52,079 nucleotides of DNA from JBBRLG01 sp038231495 (GTDB lineage: Bacteria > Planctomycetota > Planctomycetia > Gemmatales > Gemmataceae): positions 1-52,079 of the forward strand of contig JBBRLG010000001.1 of NCBI GenBank assembly GCA_038231495.1, read 5' to 3'. The notes under the pieces are model-generated. The model was not told the origin of the DNA and did not search any database. It was given only the letters and a program-made list of their open reading frames with translations. The translations under genes and the position numbers were made by a program. Shown piece after piece: positions 44,001 to 51,941 of this stretch (positions are counted from its first letter, which is position 1; the number at the start of each line of letters is the position of its first letter).

Positions 44001-45415
44001 CTGAGGGCGAAGACCGGGATGAACGAGATCAGCATAATCATGACCGAGAAAAAGATGGGCCGGCCCACCGTGCGGCACGCCTTGATGACCGTGGCGCGCG
44101 TGTCGCCGGTCACCTTCTTGTCGCCGAACTCCTCCTTGAGTTGGTGGGTCGCGTTATCGACCATGACGATGGCCTGGTCCACCAAAATGCCAATGGAAAT
44201 GGTGATGCCCGCCATCGACATGATGTTCGCCTGGATGTCGAGGACGTGGGTGACGCGCAGCAGCCACATCACGAGGAACGAGAAGAGCACGGCGAGCGGC
44301 AGCGTGACGCAAATTACGAGCGCACTGCGGACGTGCAACAGGATCAGGAACACGGCCAACGCGGCGATGATGATTTCTTCGCCCATCGCGTGGGTGAGCG
44401 TGTGGATGGCGCCCTCGATCAGCCGGGTGCGGTCGTAAGCCGGCACGATGCGGACGCCTGGCGGCAGGGCCGGCTGCAACTCCTGAATCTTGTCCTTGAC
44501 CCGTTGCGTCACCGCGAGGGGGTTCTCGCCGTAGCGCATCAACACCACGCCGCCGACGACCTCGTTGCCGTCCTTCTCGTACACGCTCCGCCGGAACTGC
44601 TGGCCGAGCTGGACGCTGGCGACGTTCTTGACCAACAGCGGCGTGCCCGCCTTGCCGCGGCGGACGACGGTGTTTTCGATGTCCTCCTTGTTCTTGATCC
44701 AGCCGACGAAGCGGACGAGGTACTCGGCGTTGTTCTTCTGGATCACGCCGCCGCCCGCCGCGTAGTTGCTGCGCGACACGGCGTCGTAAACTTCGCCGAG
44801 CGTGACGCCGTAGGCCCGGAGCGATTCCGGGTTCACGTCGATCTGGTACTCCATCGGAGCGCCGCCGACCGTGGCCACCTCCGACACGCCCCGCGCGGCG
44901 TTCAGCTGCGGGACGATTGTGTACTTGTTCAGCGCCCACAGCCGGCCCGCGTCCACCGGCCGCGCCGGGTCCGGCTCGACGGTGTACCAGAACACTTGCC
45001 CCAGTGCCGTGGCGTCGGCGGCCAGCCGGGGAACCACGCCGGCCGGCAGCAGCGTGCTGCCGCGCACCTCGTCGAGCTTTTCGAGGACGCGCTGCCGGGC
45101 GAAATAGTAATCGACGTTGTCCTCGAAGATGATCGTAATCATCGAGAAGTTGAACTCGGAAGACGAGCGGACCGTGCGGACGCCCGCCAACCCCTGGAGC
45201 TTGAGCGACAGCGGATAGGTGACCTGGTCCTCGATCTCGCGCGGGCTGCGGCCCATCCAGTCGGTGAAGACGATTACCTGGTTCTCGCTCAGGTCCGGCA
45301 CGGCGTCCACCGGCGTGTTGAGCACCGCGTAAACGCCCCACACCGCCAACCCCGCGGCCACGAGCAGGACGATGAAGCGGTTGCGGATGGAATACTCGAT
45401 GATGTTTTCGATCAC
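41006..45415 (-). CDS. CusA/CzcA-type heavy-metal RND pump with large insertion
   Basis: A 1469-residue inner-membrane proton-driven pump; family members are usually ~1040-1060. It begins MIENIIEYSIRNRF, and the transmembrane segments and VD residues in GILVDQAIVMVDNA (proton relay) are present. The excess is mainly one block, residues ~705-1000, inserted in the periplasmic porter domain between VNFRPYELWP and VPGWSNIFTQP. It is helical and charged, with no similarity I recognise. A second, Pro/Ala/Gly-rich insert (~45 residues) lies before PLQVPLADVADV. Start GTG 45415 with AAGGAAAGG. It is the distal gene of the efflux operon. Cu/Ag versus Zn/Co/Cd is unresolved; neighbouring CusF favours Cu/Ag. 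Confidence 0.9.
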   Translation of the reverse strand: MIENIIEYSIRNRFIVLLVAAGLAVWGVYAVLNTPVDAVPDLSENQVIVFTDWMGRSPREIEDQVTYPLSLKLQGLAGVRTVRSSSEFNFSMITIIFEDNVDYYFARQRVLEKLDEVRGSTLLPAGVVPRLAADATALGQVFWYTVEPDPARPVDAGRLWALNKYTIVPQLNAARGVSEVATVGGAPMEYQIDVNPESLRAYGVTLGEVYDAVSRSNYAAGGGVIQKNNAEYLVRFVGWIKNKEDIENTVVRRGKAGTPLLVKNVASVQLGQQFRRSVYEKDGNEVVGGVVLMRYGENPLAVTQRVKDKIQELQPALPPGVRIVPAYDRTRLIEGAIHTLTHAMGEEIIIAALAVFLILLHVRSALVICVTLPLAVLFSFLVMWLLRVTHVLDIQANIMSMAGITISIGILVDQAIVMVDNATHQLKEEFGDKKVTGDTRATVIKACRTVGRPIFFSVMIMLISFIPVFALSGREGKLFHPLAFTKSFALLGVALISVTVVPALIPTFIRGRLRREDENWFVRSLVNIYKPVLTWALPRRNLVMWSFAALLVLAAGPFPLQALFGYGASEPAHWVTFLIVLVVVTALTVYFTQGLTWQVVSLASLMLLGLVSYHFPRIGVTFMPPLDEGSTLDMPVTIPRAGITQTADDLKHRDGLLRGFPEVESVVGKSGRADTPTDPAPLDMVETFVNFRPYELWPRRVLRFDDAGRQTRATLALLEERGFVTRIAPAPEDDRDSLVTDAAQKAVERFDEVMRELALQRFRDIERDLSPLLTRYAVGEVVGRIRKAGALHWPDGVKEDEEIDSLAARLQPDYGTALAKHPALEDATRLSQEIARRLKTVGAIDDQAEALALKEKALPAAVTLVGELLGSPPKTFAGEILKAIEGKRSAVWRERVAKVDWELFDWGVEAYTWLALEEVAKAAGNVGLLDGAARGADTKRFAAAAVQAQLGKRDRGDDAFAPFAPSKDELQKPFAARVFFWRRQSGPKGDLVDDEFGRVLQVPGWSNIFTQPIINRIEMLSTGVRTDIGVKVFGPDLETIDRVCKDIEVALKPIDGARDVVAAPVMGKGYLQIEVDLAKAARYGVTVEEIKNTVEMALGGQTITQTVEGRERFPVRLRYARSQREDEEAVRRLLVTGGMAKTVGDGGAGAMTPPPKVDAAMTTPGVTGNAQHQAAPPHAGPGGKPLQVPLADVADVYLVEGPAMMKSENGQLLNYVTLNVRGRDMVGFVDEAQRTVADKVRIPQGVHIEWSGEFEHQVRAAQTLRFVFPAAIVLIFVILYLTYKDLADAGLMILAVPEALAGGVFFQFVFPKLIHGWSAPPLEFSVAVWVGYIACFGMATETGIIMLVYLREAIDKRGGLEKIESLEELRQAVIEGAVHRLRPKLLTEGVAIIALAPMLWATGVGAEIIAPMAVPVLGGLLIADEVVDIFLPVRFYWVRRARWLKLQEEKARKDKEAKETGAALSAVQG

Positions 45416-45445
45416 GGGTCACCTTTCCTTGCGGCGGTCAAGCCC

Positions 45446-45760
45446 TTACCGCTTTTCCAGCTTGGTGATGACCATGCCGGCGTCAGTCTTTTTCAACCGG
45501 CCTTGGACCTTATCGCCGGTTTGAATGCCGGAAAGCAGCTTCTGGTCCTCGACCTTGAATGCCATCGTCATGCCTTGCATGAGTCCGGGGATCGCCTCGT
45601 GGTCGAGGGTCACGGTCTGTTTGGTCGCGTCCACCGCTGTGACCTTGCCGCGGATTTCATAATCCTTGGCGCTGCCGGAATCCGTCGCACTCGGTTTGCA
45701 ACCGGTGAGCGGCAGCAGCACGACCAACGACAAGAAGAATAAGCATGGGAGAGTCCTCAT
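45446..45760 (-). CDS. CusF-like periplasmic copper-binding lipoprotein
   Basis: A 104-residue protein with a lipobox (LPLTGC, Cys ~21) and the CusF fold: YEIRGKVTAVD, then LDHEAIPGLMQGMTMAFKV containing the His and Met residues that bind Cu(I)/Ag(I). CusF chaperones copper to the CusB/CusA pump. AAAGGAGG precedes the ATG. It lies between the membrane-fusion and pump genes, 30 bases before the latter. Unlike E. coli CusF it appears to be membrane anchored. Confidence 0.87.
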   Translation of the reverse strand: MRTLPCLFFLSLVVLLPLTGCKPSATDSGSAKDYEIRGKVTAVDATKQTVTLDHEAIPGLMQGMTMAFKVEDQKLLSGIQTGDKVQGRLKKTDAGMVITKLEKR

Positions 45761-45832
45761 CGCATCCTCCTTTTGGGTAAGACCAAACCGGCAAGGCCAA
45801 CGCCTGCGGGGCCTTGCCGACTTTGCACGGCA

Positions 45833-47701
45833 TCAATGGTGCTTCTCGTCCTCGGTTTTTGCGCCCGCGTTCCGCAGGCGTTTCACCTGATCGACGGTTT
45901 TAGTGGGGGCGGCTCTCGCGTCCTCCAGGCAGTTTTCGCAACAGAGGAATACCGTCTCGCCGTCCAGCACCACCTTCACCGGCGGCCCCATGCCGCCGAG
46001 TCGGCTGTTTGCCAGGATCGGACAGAAACGCTGAGATTTCGCAAGCTCACGATCCGCAGGGCCTAGCTTGGCCAGTTCCTTTCCGGCCTTGCTTTCCTGG
46101 TTGGTTCCATCCTCCGGGGTCGAAGGGCGGACCGTGCTGGCTCCCGCTTTCTCCTTCCCGCCGCTGCCGCCGTAATAGACCGAACCGGCGGCAGGATTCA
46201 GCCGCGTTTCCGCGTCGATCAAGAAGGCCCCTTGGGTCGCAACCCGGTCGCCAAATTCCAAGCCGCGCAATACCGGGTAGAAGGCGGTGGGATTGCCCGG
46301 TTCCGCCATGCGCGGGCCGAGTTTCACGATCACGCCCTCGTAAAAGCTCGGGGCGGTTTCCCGGTAGACGACCGTCATCGCGCCCGTGTCGATCACGGCA
46401 CTCTCCGGGACTGTCAACACCTGGCCGCGTTCGAGGATCGCCCGCCCGAGCGCCGCGTCGAGGAGCGGTGCGAAGCCGATTGGCCCGACCGGGCCGGCCG
46501 GCGCGCCAAGCCCGTGCGCGAGCGTGTCTAAAACGCTTTTCCAGCTTTCCGTTTCCGCCCACTCCCTGGCAAAAAGTTCGATCTGGTTGGGCGGCACGTC
46601 GATGGCGACCGTGGCCCACGCGCCGGGCCGCAGCTTGTGGCCGGGGTTGGAAATGTTGAAGCGGACGGTCAGCGTGCGGCTGCTCTCGTCCAGGTGGGGG
46701 TAGATGAATTCCAGCGTCCCCGTGTAAACCTGGTCGGGTTGTTCGAGCGTCGTCGCGCGGGCCGTCAGCCCAACCCGCATGAATGATTGGTCGGCGAGGT
46801 AGACCTGCGGCTGAATCCAGACGCTGCTCAAGTCGGCGATGTCGTAAAGCGGAGTTCCCTCCTCCACGAAACTGCCCTCGCGCTGGTACTTCTTGATGAC
46901 GTGCCCCGTCATCGGCGAATAGATCGTCATCTCCGTGCCGAGCTTTTCCGTCCGCAGGAACTCGGTGATTTGTTCCTCTTGCACGTCCCACAGCCGGAGA
47001 CGATTGCGCGCCTGGTTCTCCGTCTCCTTGTCGTTGTTCTGCCGCGCCCGCCGAAGGTCTTGCAGTGTGACCATCAATTCCGGGCTGTAGCGCACGTCCA
47101 GCACGGCGAGCTTTTCGCCCTTCTCGACCGCCTGCCCGGTGTAGTTCACGAAGAGCTTGACGATCTGCCCTTTTTGCCGGGCGGCGATGTGCGTTTCCTT
47201 GGTCTCGTTGAACTCCACGGAGCCGAAGGTTGCGATGGAGCGCATGAGGTTACGGTGCGAGACCTCCGAGGTCTGGACCCCGGCCAGCACGACGCGGTAG
47301 GGGCTGAGTTGTACGCGGCTGACCGTCCCCGGCGCGAGCGGCTCCCCGCCGCCGGCCTCCTTCTTCCGCTTGGCGAGATCCATGTGACAAATTGGACATT
47401 TTTCACCGGGCTTGTCCCGCACGATGTAGGGGTGCATCGGGCAGAAGAACTCGGTGTCGGCATCAGGGTTCGCCTGGCGGCCGTACAACGGGCGGGTCCA
47501 CTTCTCGTAGTAGTTGCTGAGGGTGTCCCAGTAGCCGACCACCACGCCGATGACGACGAAAAAGGCTACGAAGCGGAGCCGGGCCTGGATCACCTGGAAG
47601 ACCTGCCAGACGTTGTGGCCGAAGCCGTGTTTCGTCACCGGAACTCCGCCCGCCGGCGCTTGGACTCCGTTGCCGGCGGGCGGGGTGTTGCTGGGACTCA
47701 T
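45833..47701 (-). CDS. CusB-type membrane-fusion protein with metal-binding domains at both ends
   Basis: A 622-residue adaptor. One transmembrane helix (~42-58) anchors it. A heavy-metal-binding domain follows (FFCPMHP, then KCPICHMDL; Cys87, His90, Cys102, Cys105, His106). The HlyD-like core (~125-420) has lipoyl, hairpin and barrel parts. The C-terminus (~560-610) has CPILANSRLGGMG and FLCCENC, resembling a TRASH/YHS-type metal site also found in the next gene upstream. It links pump and TolC channel and may hand over metal. Length exceeds that of CusB (~410) because of these ends. AAGGAGA precedes the ATG. Confidence 0.88.
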   Translation of the reverse strand: MSPSNTPPAGNGVQAPAGGVPVTKHGFGHNVWQVFQVIQARLRFVAFFVVIGVVVGYWDTLSNYYEKWTRPLYGRQANPDADTEFFCPMHPYIVRDKPGEKCPICHMDLAKRKKEAGGGEPLAPGTVSRVQLSPYRVVLAGVQTSEVSHRNLMRSIATFGSVEFNETKETHIAARQKGQIVKLFVNYTGQAVEKGEKLAVLDVRYSPELMVTLQDLRRARQNNDKETENQARNRLRLWDVQEEQITEFLRTEKLGTEMTIYSPMTGHVIKKYQREGSFVEEGTPLYDIADLSSVWIQPQVYLADQSFMRVGLTARATTLEQPDQVYTGTLEFIYPHLDESSRTLTVRFNISNPGHKLRPGAWATVAIDVPPNQIELFAREWAETESWKSVLDTLAHGLGAPAGPVGPIGFAPLLDAALGRAILERGQVLTVPESAVIDTGAMTVVYRETAPSFYEGVIVKLGPRMAEPGNPTAFYPVLRGLEFGDRVATQGAFLIDAETRLNPAAGSVYYGGSGGKEKAGASTVRPSTPEDGTNQESKAGKELAKLGPADRELAKSQRFCPILANSRLGGMGPPVKVVLDGETVFLCCENCLEDARAAPTKTVDQVKRLRNAGAKTEDEKHH

Positions 47702-47747
47702 GGTGCATCTCCTTATAAGGTGGTTATCCAGGGACCACGCTGTGCAA

Positions 47748-48143
47748 TCAGTTGTCGCGAGGCGTCCCGGCTTTTGCTTTGAGCTGCTGCACTTTAGCCA
47801 GCGTTTTGTCCGGTTTGGCCAGCGCGTCGGTCTTGCAACTCTTGCAACACAAGAACACCGGCTGATCGTTGACCAGGACTTTCACCGGCGTCCCCATCAA
47901 ACCCAACCGGTTTTCCGGCTCGACCGCGCAGAACTGCTGTTCCTCGGCTAGCGCCCGATCTTCGGGGGACAGGCGGTCAAGGGCGGTGACGATCTTCGCT
48001 TGTTCTGCGGGTGACGGCTTCGGCTGGTCGGTCGATTGGTTCGCGGCTTGCGGGTCGCCGTGCTTGGCGTCGGAACCGCCCGAACAGCCCGCGAGAAAAA
48101 AGCACAAGCCAAGCAGCACCGATGACAACGAAAAACTCTTCAT
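47748..48143 (-). CDS. Lipoprotein with TRASH-like metal-binding domain
   Basis: A 131-residue protein. A signal peptide with lipobox (LCFFLAGC, Cys ~20) is followed by a polar linker and a domain with FCAVEPENRLGLMGTPVKV and FLCCKSC. This domain is clearly paralogous to the C-terminal domain of the neighbouring CusB-like protein. AAAGGAGA precedes ATG 48143. It likely binds metal in the periplasm for the efflux system. No enzymatic motif is present. Confidence 0.75.
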   Translation of the reverse strand: MKSFSLSSVLLGLCFFLAGCSGGSDAKHGDPQAANQSTDQPKPSPAEQAKIVTALDRLSPEDRALAEEQQFCAVEPENRLGLMGTPVKVLVNDQPVFLCCKSCKTDALAKPDKTLAKVQQLKAKAGTPRDN

Positions 48144-48409
48144 GAGTAGGGTCTCCTTTGCCCGTAGGAACGGGCCAAACGGGTAAGCGGTTGTCAAACA
48201 AGGTCGGGAGCAACCGCGGCTCCCTTGTCGAATAGGGTGTTTCCGCCTGTCCGCCTCGACGGAACGGGGTTACGCGGAAACGTACCGGATCAACGGCCGG
48301 AATTACGCGATCCCCGCGCGACAATTCCAGCGCGTTGCAAAAAAGGTTGGCGAGTGGATTACGACAGCGTCACGCCCTGGGCGCGAAACGCCGTTTGAGA
48401 AAGGAAGCG

Positions 48410-48859
48410 TTAGCAGAGCATATTGTGATGCGCGCGCAATTTGGCTTGGGCCGATAACAGCGGACAGGTGACTTTCCCTAAAGGAGGGGGCCGAAAACTA
48501 AACAGCGGACCGTCGCCGTGACTGCCCGGCGAAGCGTCCAGCCCTTCGGGTTGAAGGTGGCTTGCTTGGTCCTGGCAAACGACAGCGGACTCTTTTGGCG
48601 TGGAGGCGGCCCACTGATAACAGCCGTTGTTTTCGCAAGGGCACGGCCCCCGCTCGCCGGGAAGCTGCTTTACCGGATTGCGTTCGGGTCGCGGCGCATT
48701 TTGCCGGCAGCAGCTGGGAAGCACCCGTTGTTGCGTGCCCGAATTCGCTTCCCCCAAGCCGACAATGAAGTCCACCAGGCGCGCCGACGCACAGCAGCAA
48801 AACGTCGGGTTTGCCAACAGGATCAACGACAGGTAAATTGCCAACCCAGTGCGAACCAT
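48410..48859 (-). CDS. Cys-rich secreted hypothetical protein
   Basis: A 149-residue protein with a signal peptide (IYLSLILLANPTFCCC) and eleven or more Cys residues, including CCRQ, CPCENNGC. Not recognised. It heads the leftward efflux gene set (266 bases from the next gene), so metal binding or sensing is plausible. AGGTGGG lies ten bases before ATG 48859; a longer frame to 48973 is possible. The 266-base gap (48144-48409) holds only a small GGGAGC hairpin. Confidence 0.5.
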   Translation of the reverse strand: MVRTGLAIYLSLILLANPTFCCCASARLVDFIVGLGEANSGTQQRVLPSCCRQNAPRPERNPVKQLPGERGPCPCENNGCYQWAASTPKESAVVCQDQASHLQPEGLDASPGSHGDGPLFSFRPPPLGKVTCPLLSAQAKLRAHHNMLC

Positions 48860-49113
48860 TTCCTTCAACCCACCTGGCGAACCGAATGGCGAAGTGTGTA
48901 CTCGCAATGTCATTATTCGCGTGCCGTGGATAAAATCAATCGCATTTGCCGGTCCGTCCGCCTTCGGGACCACCTGGCGGAAAAGTCTGCAACTCTAACG
49001 CGATACGAAGCCGTACCACAAAAAGTAAGCCGCGGCAGAAGCAAACAGGGCCGGTTGACCTTCGACGGGGGCGATCTGCCAGGTCCGCGCTGCCGTACTC
49101 TGGATCCTCAATG

Positions 49114-49308
49114 TTAGCGCGGCGTCGCCAGCAGCGCCAGGATAGCACCCTTGATGTATGCGGGTAGGTCGGGCCACGCCTCGACGACGCGGCCGAGGTC
49201 CGGGTCCAGCATGTGCGGGTCGTTTTTTGGAAGTTGTGCAACGCGGCGTGCAACGTCAGGATTAGGGTTGGCGGAAACGCCTTGATTTGTGGTGTTTTCG
49301 TCGTCGCG
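49114..49308 (-). other. Right-end coding segment for the excised-form integrase C-terminus (64 codons)
   Basis: Read on the minus strand in the frame that the integrase uses through the att repeat, the sequence left of attR is open from 49308 to a TAA at 49114-49116. It encodes a segment containing PNPDVARRVAQLPKND, then PDLGRVVEAWPDLPAYIKGA and ILALLATPR. It has no start of its own. When the two 50-bp repeats recombine, it fuses in frame to integrase residue 519, giving 583 residues. The PDL-x-RVVEAWPDLP motif also occurs at 39179-39391. Confidence 0.75.
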
Positions 49309-49357
49309 GCAGCGGATTGCAAATCCGCCATCCCCGGTTCGATCCCGGGAGGGGCCT
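49308..49357. other. attR: 50-bp copy of the tRNA-Cys 3' end
   Basis: Identical to 19093-19142. It lacks the 5' third of tRNA-Cys, so it is not a functional tRNA. It also serves as the left boundary of the second element, whose integrase remnant adjoins. Confidence 0.9.
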
Positions 49358-50838
49358 TTTTCTCTTGTCCCCCTTGCTTTCCGGCGAAAACGCTAGAAAG
49401 TAAGTGTTTTTCTTGCGACCGGCTCCCAGGACCATCTTCGCTCGCCCGTCCACCAGAGTCTACCCGCGCCCCCTGAAATCGCTCCTGAGACGACAAGTAA
49501 AACGCCAAGTTTTTTGGACCAGCATTCGCGCAACATGCGGGGTCCGTGCCCGTCGCCCGAAGAATTTCGGGCGAATTATCTTCCGGCAGACCGGGCAAGG
49601 CGTCGAGGGCAGAGCGAACGTCCGCCAGCTGCACCCGTGCGTAGTGCTTCAAGGTCGTCTCGACCCGCGAATGCCGCGCCAGGGCTTGCAGGGTCTTCAA
49701 CGACACTCCCGCGTTTTCCATCGCGCGGATGAACTGCCCGCGAAGGCTGTGAAAATCGAAGTAGTGGCCGTCGGCGTCCTGGTAGGCGAATCTCGCGCTG
49801 ACGACGATGTACGGGGTCAGGCACGGCTGCAATCCATGTTTGCTTGGCTGCCGCAAGATCGGCCCGCACCATCTCGGCTGCCTTGTTCCACCAGCCACCG
49901 GGCCACAACCGCTGACCGGCCGGCTTGCCACGCAACCAGTCCCGCACCACGTCAGCAAGGTCAGCGCGCACGGGCAGCACGTCTTCCTTCTTGTGCTTGC
50001 TGTAGCTCGCCCGCACCGTAACCGTGGCCTCTGGCACGTCGAGGTTGAAAGACTCCGGTTGCAAGCTGGCAAGCTCCTGCGCACGCAACCCGGTCCAACC
50101 GGCCACGGAATAAAGCATCAACCGATCCGGCCCGGCAATCCGGTGAATGGTACTGCCGCACCGCGCCGCGGCCAAAAACTCTTGGAAGTCATCATCAGGC
50201 AAGCATCGGCGCTGACGATGATCTTCTACGTCCACGTTCAGCGGTTTGAGGGATTGGAGGGTGTTGCGGTCGGCGCGGCCGTCCTCCACCAGCCACCGGA
50301 AGAAAGACTTCGTGTCCCGCAAGTAGTAGTTGCTGGTGGTGATCGACAGCCGGCCGGCGCGGCGCTCCTGCGCCAACCACGTTTCGACCCGCGACGCCTG
50401 CACGTCGGCCTGGGTCAAAAACCGGCACCCGTCCACCAGAGCGTTGACACGGTTGAAGCTGATGCGAACGTGCTTGGCGCTGTTGTTCCGGTCGGTTAGC
50501 GCCTGTTGCCAGTCCTTCAGGTGATCGGCCAGAGCTTTGCTAGCCGCTACGCGCTGCGCTTCCAACAAGCCGATGCTCACCAGCTTGTCCCGCGTCTTGT
50601 GGGGCAAGCTGGTTAGCCACCTATTAAGCGTGGGGTCAACCTACCCGCCGGTGCCGGAGTGATACTCCACTAGCTTGACGACGTTACGCCCCATCTCTTC
50701 CGATGCCGCCTTGCTGGTGAAGGCAGGCAACCGGCGCACCGTCCGGTTGTGGTCGCGGAATTCGACGTACCACTTGGCAGCTTCCCGCGTCCGACCGTTG
50801 CCATCCTTGTAGGTCGTCTTGAAAAGTCGATAACCCAT
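49358..50838 (-). pseudogene. Second tyrosine integrase, broken by a TAG and a frameshift
   Basis: Fragment 1 (50838-50641) has the arm-binding N-terminus (KWYVEFRDHNRTVRRLP) and stops at TAG 50641-50643. The same frame resumes at once (VDPTLNRWLTSLP) and runs through the core-binding domain to TGLRAQELASL (catalytic Arg) and KQTWIAA near 49825. The frame then shifts near 49790, and the next frame supplies AYQDADGHYFDFHSLRG, ALARHSRVETTLKHY (catalytic Tyr). HSLRG replaces the usual HxLRH. The frame then reads antisense through attR. The protein is homologous to the island integrase; at least two lesions make it inactive. Confidence 0.88.
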
Positions 50839-50845
50839 CGGATAC

Positions 50846-51067
50846 CTACCCTTTCGTTTGCCGCCGCTTGCTGGCCTTGAGGTCGAGGTTGAGCAAGTCA
50901 GCCAGGGCGTCGAGGTTATCCATCGACAGGCCGCCCTTGCCGGCCATGAACCGCGACATGGTTGCTTCCCCCATGCCCAGCTGTTTGCAGATCCGATACC
51001 GGCTCATGCCGCTGGCATCGACCGCTTGGCGTATCTGGTCGCTCAGTTTCACGCGCTGTTTCCCCAT
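50846..51067 (-). CDS. XRE-family regulator of the second element
   Basis: A 73-residue protein with a complete XRE helix-turn-helix (LSDQIRQAVDASGMSRYRIC, MGEATMSRFMAGK, LDALADLLNLDL). It lies seven bases upstream of the broken integrase in the same direction, mirroring the order in the first element (XRE then integrase). I use ATG 51067; TTG 51073 is an alternative. Confidence 0.82.
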   Translation of the reverse strand: MGKQRVKLSDQIRQAVDASGMSRYRICKQLGMGEATMSRFMAGKGGLSMDNLDALADLLNLDLKASKRRQTKG

Positions 51068-51092
51068 ACCCAAACCCTACCAGATACTTTCA

Positions 51093-51437
51093 TTACAAGC
51101 AAGTAGCATCGCCCGATGGAATCCCAGCTTGCCGCATTTCTTCAAGAACGTGCGACAGTGCCAGGGCTTCCGCACGCTCGCGGGGCAGACCGCCATCGAA
51201 TTCCATGATTGCCGCGCGCTCGTCCCAAAGGTAGTGCCAATCGGGGGGCAGGTCGGCAGGCATAACGTCCGGTGCAGGCGCTAAGGTAAGGACGTTAAGC
51301 ACGTCATTCTTGCAAGCGATCAGCTGTCGGGCAATCGGCTCTGCGCTCCGCGGGCCACGGATGTGAAGCCGGTCCCCTGCTCTTGTGACGGTTAAGCCCG
51401 CCGCACGGGCCTCTTCCAACAGTCTCAAGCTGTCCAT
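51093..51437 (-). CDS. TubC-docking-like small protein (114 aa)
   Basis: Residues 1-50 (LLEEARAAGLTVTRAGDRLH, then LIACKNDVLNVL) resemble the TubC N-terminal docking domain, a small alpha-beta unit known from polyketide/peptide synthetases and seen in some mobile-element proteins. The remainder has WHYLWDERAAIMEFDGG and is not recognised. It overlaps the 3' end of the upstream gene by 13 bases. Function unknown. Confidence 0.6.
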   Translation of the reverse strand: MDSLRLLEEARAAGLTVTRAGDRLHIRGPRSAEPIARQLIACKNDVLNVLTLAPAPDVMPADLPPDWHYLWDERAAIMEFDGGLPRERAEALALSHVLEEMRQAGIPSGDATCL

Positions 51438-51895
51438 TCGACTTCCTCTTCTCCGTTTTGGGTAAAGCTAGAATCGGAGGGAATAGCATCGTCCCTATCG
51501 TCCCGACCGTCCCGTGATTTCGTAAACACAGAGGCGCGTTGGGGACCGTCCCGGCCCACGCAGCGTTCCTTACCGTCCCCAGTTCGTCCCGATGACTCGT
51601 CCGCGCTTTCACGAGCCGGGGACGGTGGGGACGGTGGGGACGGTGGGGACGGTTTTTTTCGGGTCCAATCTAATCGGATGACGCGCCGCCGATTTCCACC
51701 TGGTTCGCGGTCGAAAATTACTGCAACTCCGGCGCGCCGGAGGTTAGGGGCCAGTCGCCGCACGTCGCCAGACAGCTTGCGGGGAGTTTTCGGCCAATCC
51801 TTCCTTTTCTTGAGTTTGTCGTCGGCATGTTGTACTTCGAGTTCGTCGAGAAGGTCGGTCGCGGTCCCGGTCCACGGTTCAAGCCTGTCATTCAT
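51425..51895 (-). pseudogene. C-terminal remnant of a replication-type protein
   Basis: From ATG 51895 the frame gives 156 residues: WTGTATDLLDELE, WPKTPRKLSGDVRRLAPNLRRAGV and RRVIRLDW suggest the winged-helix C-terminus that ends many phage-type primase/helicase proteins. The frame is open above the ATG to about 51955 with plausible residues (TPAVLAGPILRL), then meets a stop beside the transposase remnant, so the upstream part has been lost. A 9-base tandem repeat (GGGGACGGT units, 51620-51652) encodes repeated Pro-Ser-Pro. A new short gene product may still be made. Confidence 0.45.
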
Positions 51896-51941
51896 TAAGC
51901 GAAGGATGGGGCCTGCCAGGACCGCGGGTGTGAGTGTCTCT

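Larger units (their letters stand above)
19143..49357. mobile_element. tRNA-Cys-integrated island with satellite-like core and restriction and metal-efflux cargo
   Basis: About 30.2 kb bounded by the 50-bp direct repeats. The end next to the tRNA carries a tyrosine integrase, an XRE regulator, replication genes and terminase-like genes. No capsid, portal, protease or tail gene was found, nor conjugation genes. Cargo is a type I restriction cluster with toxin-like genes and a metal-efflux cluster. A decayed copy of the right-end sequence at 39179-39391 suggests that the island is two accreted elements (junction near 39.4 kb). Confidence 0.85.

Noticed and set aside
43976..45742. 588-codon open frame on the plus strand opposite the CusA-like gene
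   Set aside because: Antisense shadow of a high-GC gene: composition is Arg/Asp/His/Val-rich without motif, while the minus strand encodes a full RND pump.
48995..49177. 60-codon minus-strand frame near the right end
   Set aside because: Out of frame with the conserved integrase tail that occupies the same bases, and without a ribosome site.
49308..49357. Second tRNA-Cys gene at the right repeat
   Set aside because: Only the anticodon arm to 3' end is present; acceptor 5' strand and D arm are missing, so it is an att copy.
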